From: JAZBPO01 sp963691775
GTDB lineage: Bacteria > Pseudomonadota > Gammaproteobacteria > Pseudomonadales > Azotimanducaceae
DNA: 64,000 bases
Reading direction: 5' to 3'
Assembly: GCA_963691775.1 (NCBI GenBank)
Contig: OY829369.1
Span: 1,302,001 to 1,366,000, forward strand
The notes beneath the pieces were generated by a model, which was not told the DNA's origin, ran no database searches, and saw only the letters and a program-made list of their open reading frames with translations. Below, piece after piece: positions 17,091 through 25,243 of the stretch; positions within the stretch are counted from its first letter, which is position 1, and the number at the start of each line of letters is the position of its first letter. The position numbers and the translations under genes were made by a program.

Positions 17091-18898
17091 CAGGCCGCCA
17101 ATTCCCCCTGCCCCACTGCCCGCGTCGCCTGCTCCAGCCATGCCCGCGTTTCTCCTTCCACGTGCGGCGCAAGGGTGCGCCACACGCGCGCGTGGTAATC
17201 GTTCAACCACTCGATCTCGGCCGGCGTCATCAGCGCAGGTTCGACGAGCCGCAGATCGAAGGGCGCCATGGTGAGCGGCTCGAAGCGGTACATGGTGCGA
17301 TCGTCTCCGGCCTTGTCTTCGCAGGGGCGCACCACCACAAGGTTCTCGCAGCGCATGCCGTAATGGCCCGCCCGGTAGTAGCCCGGCTCGTTGCTCACCA
17401 CCATGCCCGGCTTCAACGGCACCTGATTGCCGGCCTTGCCGATGCGCTGCGGGCCCTCGTGCACGCTCAGGAAGGCGCCCACGCCATGGCCCGTTCCATG
17501 GTCGTAGTCCAGGCCCGCCTGCCACAGGAACTGCCGGGCAAGCACATCCAGCTGAATGCCGGTGGTGCCGTCCGGGAAGCGCACGGCGTCCAGGGCGATG
17601 TGCCCCTTCAGCACGAGCGTGAAGCGCGCGCGCACCTCCGGCCCGGGATCGCCGATGGCGACGGTGCGCGTGATGTCGGTGGTGCCGTCGAGGTACTGGC
17701 CACCGCTGTCCACGAGGTACACCGAATTCATGGAAAGCTTCGTTTCCACCGGCGCGTGCGCGTGGTTGTAGTGCGGCAGTGCCGCGTTCGCGCCGGCGGC
17801 AGAGATGGTGGAAAAGCTCGTTTCCTGGAACAGCGCCTGCTTGGCGCGGCATTCGAACAATCGGTCCGACACCGCGCCTTCGCTGTGCAGGCGCCCGGCG
17901 GCCACTTCCGCGTCGAGCCAGGCGAGGAACTCCACCTCCGCCACGCCGTCGCGGACGTGCGCGTCGCGCATGCCCTGCACCTCAACCTCGTTCTTGCAGG
18001 CCTTGGGCATGATCACCGGGTCGTCGGCTTCCACGACCTTTGCCCCGGCATGCGCCAGCGCGCGCTCACACCAGGCGTTGGCGGTGTTGGGGTCAAGCGT
18101 CACGGTGAGGCCCGCCAGGGCCGCGAAGCGCTCGGCGGCGGCCTCTTCGGGATGCACCGACACGCCCTCCCCCACGTGATCGGCGAAGCCGCCCGGAATC
18201 TTCTGCGGGTTCGTGAACAGCTCCACCCGGCCGTCTGCGTGCAGCAGCGCGAAGCCGAGCACCAGGGGTAAGGAGGGAATGTCGCGGCCGCGGATGTTCA
18301 GCAGCCAGGCGACGCTGTCGGCGGCGAAGATCAGCGCGGCATCGGCCTTTGCTTCCCCAAGCGTGCCTGCGATCTGCGCGCGCTTTTCGCAGCTGCCCTG
18401 CCCGGTGAAGCGTTCCTCGAGCAGGATCGCCGGTTGCACGGCCGCCGCGGGCCGGTCCATCCAGCAGGCGTCCACGAGGTTCTCTTCCGTGTCCACGAGC
18501 GCGATGCCCTGCGCTTCGAAACAGGTGCCGGCCGTTCGCGCCCAGGCGAGGTCGTGGCAGCGGGCGTCGAAGCCGACGCGCGCGCCATTGCTCAGTTGCT
18601 CCGCAAGCCAGGGCAGATGCGGCGTTTCAACGTAGTGCAGAATCTCGAAGCAGGCGGCGTCTACTTGCTGGCGCACCTGTTCCGTGTAGCGGCCGTCGAC
18701 GAAGATCGCCGCCCGGTCGGCGAGCACGATCGCCACCCCCGCCGAGCCGGTGAAGCCCGTGGCCCAGCGCAGGCGCTCGTTTTCCGGCGGCAGGTATTCA
18801 CCCAGGTACTGATCGGCCCGGGGCACCACCAGCGCGTCCAGGCGCAGATCGCGCATGCGGGCGCGGAGCCTGGCCAATCGTTCCTTCGTTTCGCTCAT
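17090..18898 (-). CDS. Xaa-Pro aminopeptidase (M24B family)
   Basis: The 602-residue cytoplasmic metallopeptidase removes N-terminal residues before proline. It has the three-part layout of the long eukaryotic-type aminopeptidase P: a creatinase N-terminal domain (about 5-150, LVVPRADQYLGEYLPPENER, GFTGSAGVAIV), a second creatinase-like domain, and the M24 catalytic pita-bread domain (about 310-540). Metal ligands are visible: YLVDSGGQYLDGTTDITRT (two Asp), GTGHGVGAFLSVHEG (His) and NEPGYYRAGHYGMRCENL (Glu), plus a late Glu. The C-terminal block EWLNDYHARVWRTLAP is typical. The ATG is followed by charged MSETKERLARLRARM. It is monocistronic except for the possible overlapping peptide gene. 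Confidence 0.95.
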   Translation of the reverse strand: MSETKERLARLRARMRDLRLDALVVPRADQYLGEYLPPENERLRWATGFTGSAGVAIVLADRAAIFVDGRYTEQVRQQVDAACFEILHYVETPHLPWLAEQLSNGARVGFDARCHDLAWARTAGTCFEAQGIALVDTEENLVDACWMDRPAAAVQPAILLEERFTGQGSCEKRAQIAGTLGEAKADAALIFAADSVAWLLNIRGRDIPSLPLVLGFALLHADGRVELFTNPQKIPGGFADHVGEGVSVHPEEAAAERFAALAGLTVTLDPNTANAWCERALAHAGAKVVEADDPVIMPKACKNEVEVQGMRDAHVRDGVAEVEFLAWLDAEVAAGRLHSEGAVSDRLFECRAKQALFQETSFSTISAAGANAALPHYNHAHAPVETKLSMNSVYLVDSGGQYLDGTTDITRTVAIGDPGPEVRARFTLVLKGHIALDAVRFPDGTTGIQLDVLARQFLWQAGLDYDHGTGHGVGAFLSVHEGPQRIGKAGNQVPLKPGMVVSNEPGYYRAGHYGMRCENLVVVRPCEDKAGDDRTMYRFEPLTMAPFDLRLVEPALMTPAEIEWLNDYHARVWRTLAPHVEGETRAWLEQATRAVGQGELAA

Positions 18899-19105
18899 TG
18901 GTACCGCCCCCGTCTCGTTCTGCGGCGATAGTAGGGAATCTCTGCAGGGCGCGCCTCGCGGTGCGGCGAGCGCTACGCTGCTGAGGTTCGGGCGGGGCGT
19001 TCAGGATGGCCGCGGCAGCGGCGTCTCTTCCCCGCATTCGCAGGCATGCGGCGCTAGGCACGGCCGCTCAGCGGAGCTAGTGGCGGACTCGAAGGAAACC
19101 GACCC

Positions 19106-19396
19106 ATGCGGCTTCAACTTTCCACCCTCATCCTTTCCGAAGCAGCTGCTGTTCTCGTCTTCGTGCTGCTCGGCCTCGCCATTCCGGGCATTCGATCCCT
19201 GGCGTTCTTCGTTGCAAGCATGACCTTCATTCTCATGGTCATGCACAGCGCTGTGCTGCCGTACTTCGGGCGCGCTTTCGTCATTTACGACGCCCCGCCC
19301 GACAGCGCCGTGAAGTACTACTTCTTTGCGGCCATCTTCGCGTCAGCCTTCGGCGCGCGATATCTGCGGGATGCCGCTATGGCGTTTGCCGGCTAG
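19106..19396 (+). CDS. Small membrane protein of unknown function
   Basis: The 96-residue product has two or three hydrophobic helices: about 8-29 (LILSEAAAVLVFVLLGLAIP), 32-55 (SLAFFVASMTFILMVMHSAV) and 73-92 (FFAAIFASAFGARYLRDAAM). AAGGAAAC lies seven bases before the ATG. I recognise no family. It lies 88 bases upstream of the methyltransferase-HNH gene on the same strand, but the spacing does not force an operon. The amino-acid composition and the ribosome binding site support a real gene. Confidence 0.6.
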   Translation: MRLQLSTLILSEAAAVLVFVLLGLAIPGIRSLAFFVASMTFILMVMHSAVLPYFGRAFVIYDAPPDSAVKYYFFAAIFASAFGARYLRDAAMAFAG

Positions 19397-19484
19397 GCGA
19401 GAAGGCGGGCCCCAAACGAGCGGCGCCTCCGCTAAGCTCGAATACCGATCGTGGCTAGCAAGGACAGCAGCGCGTTTCTCTACG

Positions 19485-21179
19485 ATGGAAGACAGTCCCT
19501 ACAGTCGCGATGCGGCACGCTTCTTTAACGAGTACGAAGGAATCCCATTCGAAACCGCGCACGAAGCTTTTCTGGCGTCGCTGCCGAAGGAGCCGGGTGT
19601 CGTACTCGACGTTGGTGCGGGGTCAGGTCGCGACGCGGCCTGGTTCGCAGCTCGCGGGCACGAAGTCTTTGCCGTCGAACCTGCGGTCCGCCTCCGCGAC
19701 ATGGCGGCCGACCATCACAAGAATCCGCGCATCCACTGGATAGATGATCGTCTACCTGCGCTGGCGCGGGTTCGGCGCAGCGGCACGCGCTTCAACGCTA
19801 TCTGGGCATCGGCGGTGTGGATGCATGTGCCGACACAGGAGCAACCCAGAGCTTTCAGGGTGCTTGCAAACTGTCTCAGGCCTGGTGGAAGACTCTTCAT
19901 CAGCCTGCGGCATGGCGACTTCGACGACGACAGGTTGTCCTGGGGCGTCTCCGCACCTGACCTGATCGGGCTTGCGCGCAAGCACGGCCTTGTCTGCATC
20001 GCACACCACGGGCAGGTGCCAGACTTACGCGGCCGCACGGGGGTCTCCTGGGAAAACCTTGTATTCGAGCTCCCGGACGACGGCAGCGGGGCATTTCCGC
20101 GCTTACGCAACATCATCCTCAACGATCGCAAGGCTGCAACGCACAAGCTCGGGCTGCTTCGCGCACTGCTGCGTATCGCGGACGGCTCTGCAGGGCACGT
20201 CGGTCTTGATGACAACGGTACTGCGCGTGTTCCGCTCGGCCTCATCGGGCTTTACTGGATTCGCATGTACAAGCCCCTCATAGCAGCGGGATTCCGACAG
20301 GCTCCGGGTGAGCAGGGGCTTGGGTTCGTCGGGCCCGCTTTCGAAGCCCTTGATGTACCGCCGTCACTCCTCAAGCCAGGCATCACTTTTTCGGGGCCCA
20401 CCGCTTCCCATCTGCGCAGCGCGCTTGCAAAAGCGATCGGCAACATCGTGGCGATGCCCGTGGCCCGAATCACGAACGAATCCGGCGCGCAGCTCTTCGA
20501 GGCGACGACGAAGCGAGCGGCACGAAGCGCGGGCGCCATGACGCTTGATGCAGAAACTCTTGGCGCCTGGGGCCACCTCTCTGTGCCCGCGGATCTTTGG
20601 ACTGCTCTCCGCCAACACGCAGTGTGGATCGAGCCCGTGATCGAGAGCGAGTGGATCAACACCATGGCGGCGTACGACGCTCGCAGCGGCACCGCGCGTG
20701 ACCATGAGAGCTATCGTCACGCACTGGCGTGGCTGTCTCCGGAGCGCGACACGCAACAAACGCGGGACATCGTCCGCACCCTCAGGGCGCGTGGAACGCT
20801 GGTGCACTGCACCTGGAACGGCTCTAGGCTGCGCGATCGCTACGAGGTGGACCACGTCATTCCCTGGGCACGCTGGCCCTGCAATGACCTATGGAATCTC
20901 GCGCCCGCGACCGCTTCAGCCAATGCCAGCAAGGGCGACCGCCTGCCTTCGGCGGAAGCACTCGCCGAAGCCGAGGCTCGTTTCCACGCGTGGTGGACGA
21001 TGGTGCGCAGCGTCTCTGAAAGCGTCGAGCAACAGTTCGAACAGGAAGTTCGCGCAACATTGCCGTTCGTGACGCACCCATCCAACGCCCAGGACTTGTT
21101 CGACGGGCTCACGCTGCTTCGCGCGAGCCTGCGTCAGCACCAGCAGATTCCAGAATGGTCTGGTAGGGGAACACGCTAA
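19485..21179 (+). CDS. SAM methyltransferase fused to HNH endonuclease
   Basis: The 564-residue protein begins with a class I SAM-dependent methyltransferase domain (about 1-180): motif I VVLDVGAGSGRDAAWFA (39-55), EVFAVEP, IWASAVWMHV and LRPGGRLFISLRHG. A middle helical domain follows (about 200-430; DRKAATHKLGLLRALLRIAD, a pattern I associate with other HNH proteins). The C-terminal domain has a classical HNH core: RYEVDHVIPW (Asp456, His457), NDLWNLAPATASANASKGDR with Asn467 and a second Asn. The methyltransferase lacks a DPPY/NPPY-type catalytic motif, so it need not methylate DNA adenine. A single-chain restriction-modification or modification-sensing nuclease is one possibility. ATG 19485 gives the natural methyltransferase N-terminus. 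Domain calls are firm; function is not. Confidence 0.78.
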   Translation: MEDSPYSRDAARFFNEYEGIPFETAHEAFLASLPKEPGVVLDVGAGSGRDAAWFAARGHEVFAVEPAVRLRDMAADHHKNPRIHWIDDRLPALARVRRSGTRFNAIWASAVWMHVPTQEQPRAFRVLANCLRPGGRLFISLRHGDFDDDRLSWGVSAPDLIGLARKHGLVCIAHHGQVPDLRGRTGVSWENLVFELPDDGSGAFPRLRNIILNDRKAATHKLGLLRALLRIADGSAGHVGLDDNGTARVPLGLIGLYWIRMYKPLIAAGFRQAPGEQGLGFVGPAFEALDVPPSLLKPGITFSGPTASHLRSALAKAIGNIVAMPVARITNESGAQLFEATTKRAARSAGAMTLDAETLGAWGHLSVPADLWTALRQHAVWIEPVIESEWINTMAAYDARSGTARDHESYRHALAWLSPERDTQQTRDIVRTLRARGTLVHCTWNGSRLRDRYEVDHVIPWARWPCNDLWNLAPATASANASKGDRLPSAEALAEAEARFHAWWTMVRSVSESVEQQFEQEVRATLPFVTHPSNAQDLFDGLTLLRASLRQHQQIPEWSGRGTR

Positions 21180-21244
21180 AAGAAACGAGCATCCGCGCAG
21201 TGCACTGGCGCGCTGGCGTAACCTGACCCCGTGGCGTTTGCCGG

Positions 21245-21375
21245 TCAGGTGGGAACACGGGCTAGGGCGGCCTTGGAAACGCAAGCGGGCGGGTCCGCAT
21301 TCGGCCAAGCCTTCACGACCAGATCGGGCGCAGGCCTCAGCTTTCCGAAACGACGTTTGTTTCAAGAAGGATCAC
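21245..21375 (-). pseudogene. FitB/VapC-type PIN toxin remnant (frameshifted and truncated)
   Basis: Three bases after the stop of the FitA-like gene a GTG opens a frame reading V-ILLETNVVSE, the signature start of FitB/VapC PIN-domain toxins, including the first catalytic Asp position (here Glu). The frame then hits TGA, but in the adjacent frame the homology continues directly: KLRPAPDLVVKAWPNADPPA, as in FitB proteins. It ends at a stop at 21245-21247 after about 43 codons in total, whereas intact toxins have about 140. So both a frameshift and a large 3' deletion have destroyed the toxin. An 8-base inverted repeat (ACCTGACC/GGTCAGGT, 21221-21250) sits at the break end. Confidence 0.75.
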
Positions 21376-21378
21376 GAA

Positions 21379-21627
21379 TCACGCACCCTTGAAGTCGAGC
21401 GGCTCGGGCATTGGCTCGCGTGGAAACGGCTCGATCTCGACGCCACCGAGCTCGACTGCTCTGCGATGAATCGCATCGCCGAGCTTACGCGGCAGGGCCG
21501 GCCCCGCCATCGCTTGGCGCAGAATCTCCCTGACCTCTTCCTTCATGGACCGGCCGTGTTCAGCCGCACGAATGCGAAGCTGTTTCTTCACGTTCTCGTC
21601 CAGATTTCTGATCGTAAGACTGGCCAT
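21379..21627 (-). CDS. FitA/StbC-like ribbon-helix-helix antitoxin
   Basis: The 82-residue protein starts MASLTIRNLDENVKKQLRIR, the ribbon-helix-helix opening of FitA/VapB-type antitoxins (also annotated plasmid stability protein), followed by AAEHGRSMKEEVREILRQAM. The acidic, Pro-rich C-terminus (EPFPREPMPEPLDF) would normally wrap and inhibit the toxin. Length is normal. The cognate toxin gene expected directly downstream is a broken remnant, so this is an orphan antitoxin that may persist as a DNA-binding repressor. It is convergent with the methyltransferase-HNH gene and lies 200 bases past it. Confidence 0.85.
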   Translation of the reverse strand: MASLTIRNLDENVKKQLRIRAAEHGRSMKEEVREILRQAMAGPALPRKLGDAIHRRAVELGGVEIEPFPREPMPEPLDFKGA

Positions 21628-21655
21628 AGCGAAGCCTGACTTGCGTGAGCACCTT

Positions 21656-21669
21656 CTTTGCGCACAAAG
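21656..21669. promoter_or_regulatory. Possible antitoxin operator
   Basis: CTTTG-CGCA-CAAAG is a perfect 5-base inverted repeat with a 4-base centre, located 29-42 bases upstream of the FitA-like ATG. Ribbon-helix-helix antitoxins bind short inverted repeats over their own promoter. No clear -35/-10 pair could be placed around it, so this is a weak candidate. Confidence 0.25.
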
Positions 21670-21997
21670 CTAGCAGTGATAGCAGCGGATGCGAATTCGC
21701 GAGGGAAAAGTGCCTACATCACATAGCGTTCATGCCAGGTGCCAAAGCTGAGCGGGCTCTGGTGAGAGTCAAGGGAAAGCGGCACATTCCTACGAAGATT
21801 CGGCTTTGCGCTGGCGACGCGGTGCGCGGGTGCTCGACCCGCCGGCCTTTGCTTGCAGGCCCGCAGGGAACGGGCACCCGCTCGGCCGGCCTCCCGCAAC
21901 CCGCCCTTGATCGCGCGCCCCCGCCGCCAGAGGATGCCTGCGCGACTGCGAGCGCGAGCGCGAGCGCGATGGCGGGCTCGGCGAATGGGGACGACGA
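21670..21997. other. Intergenic region without recognisable gene
   Basis: No gene is seen between the antitoxin and acylase genes. The only structure is a run of GCGAGC hexamers (four partial copies around 21949-21970), and strong GC-rich inverted stretches such as CTTGCAGGCCCGCAGGG. It probably holds the divergent promoters of both genes. Confidence 0.4.
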
Positions 21998-24445
21998 ATG
22001 GGCAAGTGGCTTTCGGTGCTTCTTTTGGTGCTCGCGTTGGCGGCGGGAGCGATCGCGCTCTGGCTGCGCAGCGCCAACGATTATCAGACCGAGGGCACGA
22101 TCGAGCTAGCGGTGCTCTCGGCGCCGGTCACCGTCACGCGCGACCGCCACGGCATTGCCCACATCGCGGCCGAGAATCGGCGCGACATGCTGCGGGCGCA
22201 GGGCTTCATCACCGCGCAGGACCGGCTGTTCCAGCTCGAGTTCTTCAAGATGCTGGCCGAAGGGCGCCTGGCGGAACTCATCGGCGAGGCCGGCCTGCAG
22301 TCCGACAAGAACATGCGCGTACTGGGCCTTACCGGGAACGGTGCGCGCATGGCCGCTCAGCTTGCCCCCGACGTGCGCCAGTTCCTGGGTGACTATCTCG
22401 ATGGCGTGAACGCCTACATCGCCACGCGCGAGGCCGAGTTCCCGCTGGAACTGTCGCTCATCGACCACACGCCCGAGCGGTGGACCATGGACGACGCCGG
22501 CTTGATCCTGCAGTACATCTCGCTCCAGCACTCGGTGAACATGCGCGCGGAGGCTGTGCTGCAGGCGCTCGTGGACACGGTGGGGGCTGAAAAGGCTGCA
22601 ACGCTCGCGCCCATCAATGTGAACCCGGATCGCGAGCCGCCGGCCTTGCCCGCGCGCTTCGATACCGCACCGGCAGAACCCTCTGCGCCGAACGGGCCCG
22701 TGGACTTGGCGGTCACATCCGCCGCAGCGCCGCGAGCGCTGCTGCGCGACAGCTACGCCGCCCCCGCCGCGCTGCATGAGCGGCTCGCGCCGCTCCACGT
22801 CGGCTCGAACAACTGGGCGGTCGGCCCGAGGCGCTCGGCCAGCGGTGAGGCGATGGTGGTGAACGATCCGCACCTCGATTCGCGCCTGTTGCCGGGGGTC
22901 TGGTACCCGGTCGGCCTCAGCGCCGGCGACTTCCACGCCGCCGGCGTTGCCCTGCCGGGCCTGCCCGGCATCGTCATCGGCCGCACGCGCCACGTGGCCT
23001 TCGGCGTCACGAATGCCTACGGCGACGTGCAGGACCTGTTCATCGAGCAGATCGACCCGACCTCAGAAGCGCACTATCTCGAGGGCGATGTGCGCGTGCC
23101 CTTCGAGGTCCGCGAGGAGGTGATCCGCGTCCGCGACGGCGATGCCCCCGGCGGCTTCCGCGAAGAGACCCTCACCGTGCGCGCCACCCGCCGAGGGCCC
23201 ATCGTGTCCGACCACGGCATGGTCGACCTTGGCGATCGCCTGGTTTCGCTGCGCTGGGGCGCCGCCAGCGCCTTCCGCTCCGAGATCGGCTTCGACAATC
23301 TGCTCTACGCGCGCTCTGCGGCTGAAGTCGACGTCGCGCTGAAGCAGATCGACATCCACATGTTCAACTTCGTGTTCGCAGACGTGGACGGGCACTTCGG
23401 CCGCCGCTCCACCGGGCGCATTCCGATTCGGCGCCAGGGCCAGGGCCTGCTGCCGACGCAGGTGACGGATTCGGCGCCGATGTGGACCGATTGGATTCCG
23501 AAGGACGAGATGCCCTTCGAGTTCGATCCCGCGCGCGGCTGGACGGGCACCGCGAACAACGACACGCGGCCGACGGCGTACCCCTACACCTACTCCACCT
23601 ACTTCGCGCCCGCCTACCGCTATCGGCGCATGGCGCAATTGCTCGATGGCAACGCGAAAAGCACCGCCGAGGACCACTGGGCCTACATGCACGACGTGAA
23701 GAACCTGCAGGCCGCAGAAATGGCGCCGCAGCTCGTGCCGCGCCTGCGCGGAGCCGGCTTCGACGACATGGCCGACACCCTCGCGGCCTGGTCGCACGCC
23801 GATGAGCCGGAGGAACGCGCGCCCCTCGTCTACCAGGCGCTCTACCAGGAGCTCGCCCGCGCCACCTTCGAAGACGAGCTGGGCGACTCCCTCACCCCGG
23901 AATTGCTTGGCAACTGGTATCTCTGGCAGGAGCGCTTCGATGCGCTTGTCCGCGAAGGCGCGTCGGCCTGGTTCGACGATGTACGCACCAACGACCGCGT
24001 TGAGGGGCTCGCCGATGTGGTGGCGCGCGCGGCCGAGCGCGCCCGCGGGCGCCTCGACGCCTTCGGACCGAACGCCACCTGGGGCGATGCGCACACGCTG
24101 ACCTTCCGCAGCCCGCTGCGGCAGTCTGGCCCGGGCAGTGACTGGGTAGGCGGCGGCACCTATCCCATGTCCGGCAGCGGCGAGACGGTGCGGCGGGCCC
24201 GCTACAGCTTCAATGCGCCCTTCGACGCGGCCTTCTTCGCCTCGTTCATGCTGGTGAGCGACATGGGCGAACGCGACGAGATTCTCACCGCCCTGCCGGG
24301 TGGCGTGGCGGCTCGAATGCTGCACGATCACTACACGGACCGGATTCCGGCCTGGCACGCAGGTACGCCCAAGGCGACGCCGCTCACGCGCGAGATGGCG
24401 CAGGCCGCCGCCGTGAGCACGCTGACGCTCGCGCCTGCGCCCTAG
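21998..24445 (+). CDS. Penicillin acylase family protein (Ntn-hydrolase, S45)
   Basis: The 815-residue precursor begins with a membrane anchor or signal peptide (GKWLSVLLLVLALAAGAIAL). The alpha part contains VTVTRDRHGIAHIAAENRRD and AQGFITAQDRLFQLEFFKM. After a spacer, the autocatalytic cleavage site is HVGSNNWAVG, where Ser270 becomes the N-terminal nucleophile of the beta chain, followed by MVVNDPHLDSRLPG-like block (DPHL) and GLPGIVIGRTRHVAFG. Later NNDTRPTAYPY carries the oxyanion Asn region, and SGETVRRARYSFNAPF is typical of the C-terminus. It acts in the periplasm on amides, possibly penicillins, acyl-homoserine lactones or N-acyl amino acids. GGGGACGACGA precedes the ATG. Family is sure; substrate unknown. 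Confidence 0.93.
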   Translation: MGKWLSVLLLVLALAAGAIALWLRSANDYQTEGTIELAVLSAPVTVTRDRHGIAHIAAENRRDMLRAQGFITAQDRLFQLEFFKMLAEGRLAELIGEAGLQSDKNMRVLGLTGNGARMAAQLAPDVRQFLGDYLDGVNAYIATREAEFPLELSLIDHTPERWTMDDAGLILQYISLQHSVNMRAEAVLQALVDTVGAEKAATLAPINVNPDREPPALPARFDTAPAEPSAPNGPVDLAVTSAAAPRALLRDSYAAPAALHERLAPLHVGSNNWAVGPRRSASGEAMVVNDPHLDSRLLPGVWYPVGLSAGDFHAAGVALPGLPGIVIGRTRHVAFGVTNAYGDVQDLFIEQIDPTSEAHYLEGDVRVPFEVREEVIRVRDGDAPGGFREETLTVRATRRGPIVSDHGMVDLGDRLVSLRWGAASAFRSEIGFDNLLYARSAAEVDVALKQIDIHMFNFVFADVDGHFGRRSTGRIPIRRQGQGLLPTQVTDSAPMWTDWIPKDEMPFEFDPARGWTGTANNDTRPTAYPYTYSTYFAPAYRYRRMAQLLDGNAKSTAEDHWAYMHDVKNLQAAEMAPQLVPRLRGAGFDDMADTLAAWSHADEPEERAPLVYQALYQELARATFEDELGDSLTPELLGNWYLWQERFDALVREGASAWFDDVRTNDRVEGLADVVARAAERARGRLDAFGPNATWGDAHTLTFRSPLRQSGPGSDWVGGGTYPMSGSGETVRRARYSFNAPFDAAFFASFMLVSDMGERDEILTALPGGVAARMLHDHYTDRIPAWHAGTPKATPLTREMAQAAAVSTLTLAPAP

Positions 24446-24504
24446 CCGGAGCCACCGACCACTCAGGATTGACGCCGCACGCGAACACCCAAAAGGAGAG
24501 CCCC

Positions 24505-25077
24505 ATGACCGAGGACGACCTCCCCACTGCGCTGAATCTGCCGCAGGCCGATCCGCTTCCGGAGCACACGGCAAAGTACTTCGCCGTGTGCGAAGAAAAA
24601 CTGGGCATGGTGCCAAACGTGCTCCGCGCCTACGCCTTCGACATCGACAAGCTCGACGTGTTCACGGCCTTCTACAACGACCTCATGCTCGCCAACAGCG
24701 GCCTCACCAAGCTCGAGCGCGAGATGATCGCGGTGGTGGTGAGCTCGGAGAATCGCTGCTTCTACTGCCTCACGGCGCACGGCCAGGCGGTACGCCAACT
24801 GTCGGGCGACCCGAAGCTCGGCGAGATGCTGGTGATGAACTACCGCGCCGCGGCGCTTTCCGAGCGCCAGCGGGCCATGTGCGACTTCGCGGTGAAGACC
24901 ACGCGCGCGAGCGCGGAAATCGAGGAGGCCGATCGCGAGGCGCTGCGCGCGGTGGGCTTCACCGACCGCGACATCTGGGACATCGCTGCGGTAACGGGGT
25001 TCTTCAACATGACCAATCGCGTTGCGAGCGCGACGGATATGCGCCCGAACGACGCGTACCACGGCCAGAACCGCTGA
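24505..25077 (+). CDS. AhpD-like carboxymuconolactone decarboxylase family protein
   Basis: The 190-residue protein belongs to the peroxidase-related branch of the AhpD/CMD family. The redox motif ENRCFYCLTAHG gives Cys85, Cys88 and His92 (CxxC with the following His), preceded by LTKLEREMIAVVVS. The region LRAVGFTDRDIWDIAAVTGFFNMTNRVA is the usual second half. It probably reduces peroxides or acts as a disulfide relay. AAGGAGAG six bases before ATG 24505 settles the start. The gene follows the acylase by 59 bases on the same strand. A 15-base tandem array starts 17 bases after its stop. Confidence 0.9.
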   Translation: MTEDDLPTALNLPQADPLPEHTAKYFAVCEEKLGMVPNVLRAYAFDIDKLDVFTAFYNDLMLANSGLTKLEREMIAVVVSSENRCFYCLTAHGQAVRQLSGDPKLGEMLVMNYRAAALSERQRAMCDFAVKTTRASAEIEEADREALRAVGFTDRDIWDIAAVTGFFNMTNRVASATDMRPNDAYHGQNR

Positions 25078-25094
25078 CGCCGTCTGCGTGGCCG

Positions 25095-25169
25095 GCTGAG
25101 GCGCGGCCTGCTGAGGCGCGGCCTGCATAGGCGCGGCCGGCTGAGGCGTGGCCGGCTGAGGCGCGGCCG
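25095..25169 (+). repeat. Five 15-bp tandem units past the AhpD-like gene
   Basis: Five consecutive copies of a 15-base unit (consensus GCTGAGGCGCGGCCG; variants end in CCT, begin GCATAG or contain GCGTGG) fill 25095-25169, between the AhpD-like stop and the MFS start. Each unit carries TGA or TAG on the plus strand, so the array also places stop triplets in several frames. Similar arrays occur at 45136, 47450 and 50601. Confidence 0.9.
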
Positions 25170-25243
25170 GCAAGCGCGCGCCGCGCGACTCTGCGACACT
25201 CCGCTCCCCCATAGGCGCCCTGCGCCAACGCCGCGAGACGCCC

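Noticed and set aside
21221..21250. ACCTGACC/GGTCAGGT inverted repeat as an intrinsic terminator
   Set aside because: The loop is 14 bases and there is no T-run on either strand; it may be a scar of the toxin deletion instead.
24840..25199. Minus-strand frame with RPRLS pentapeptide repeats
   Set aside because: It is only the translation of the 15-base DNA array plus antisense of the AhpD-like gene.
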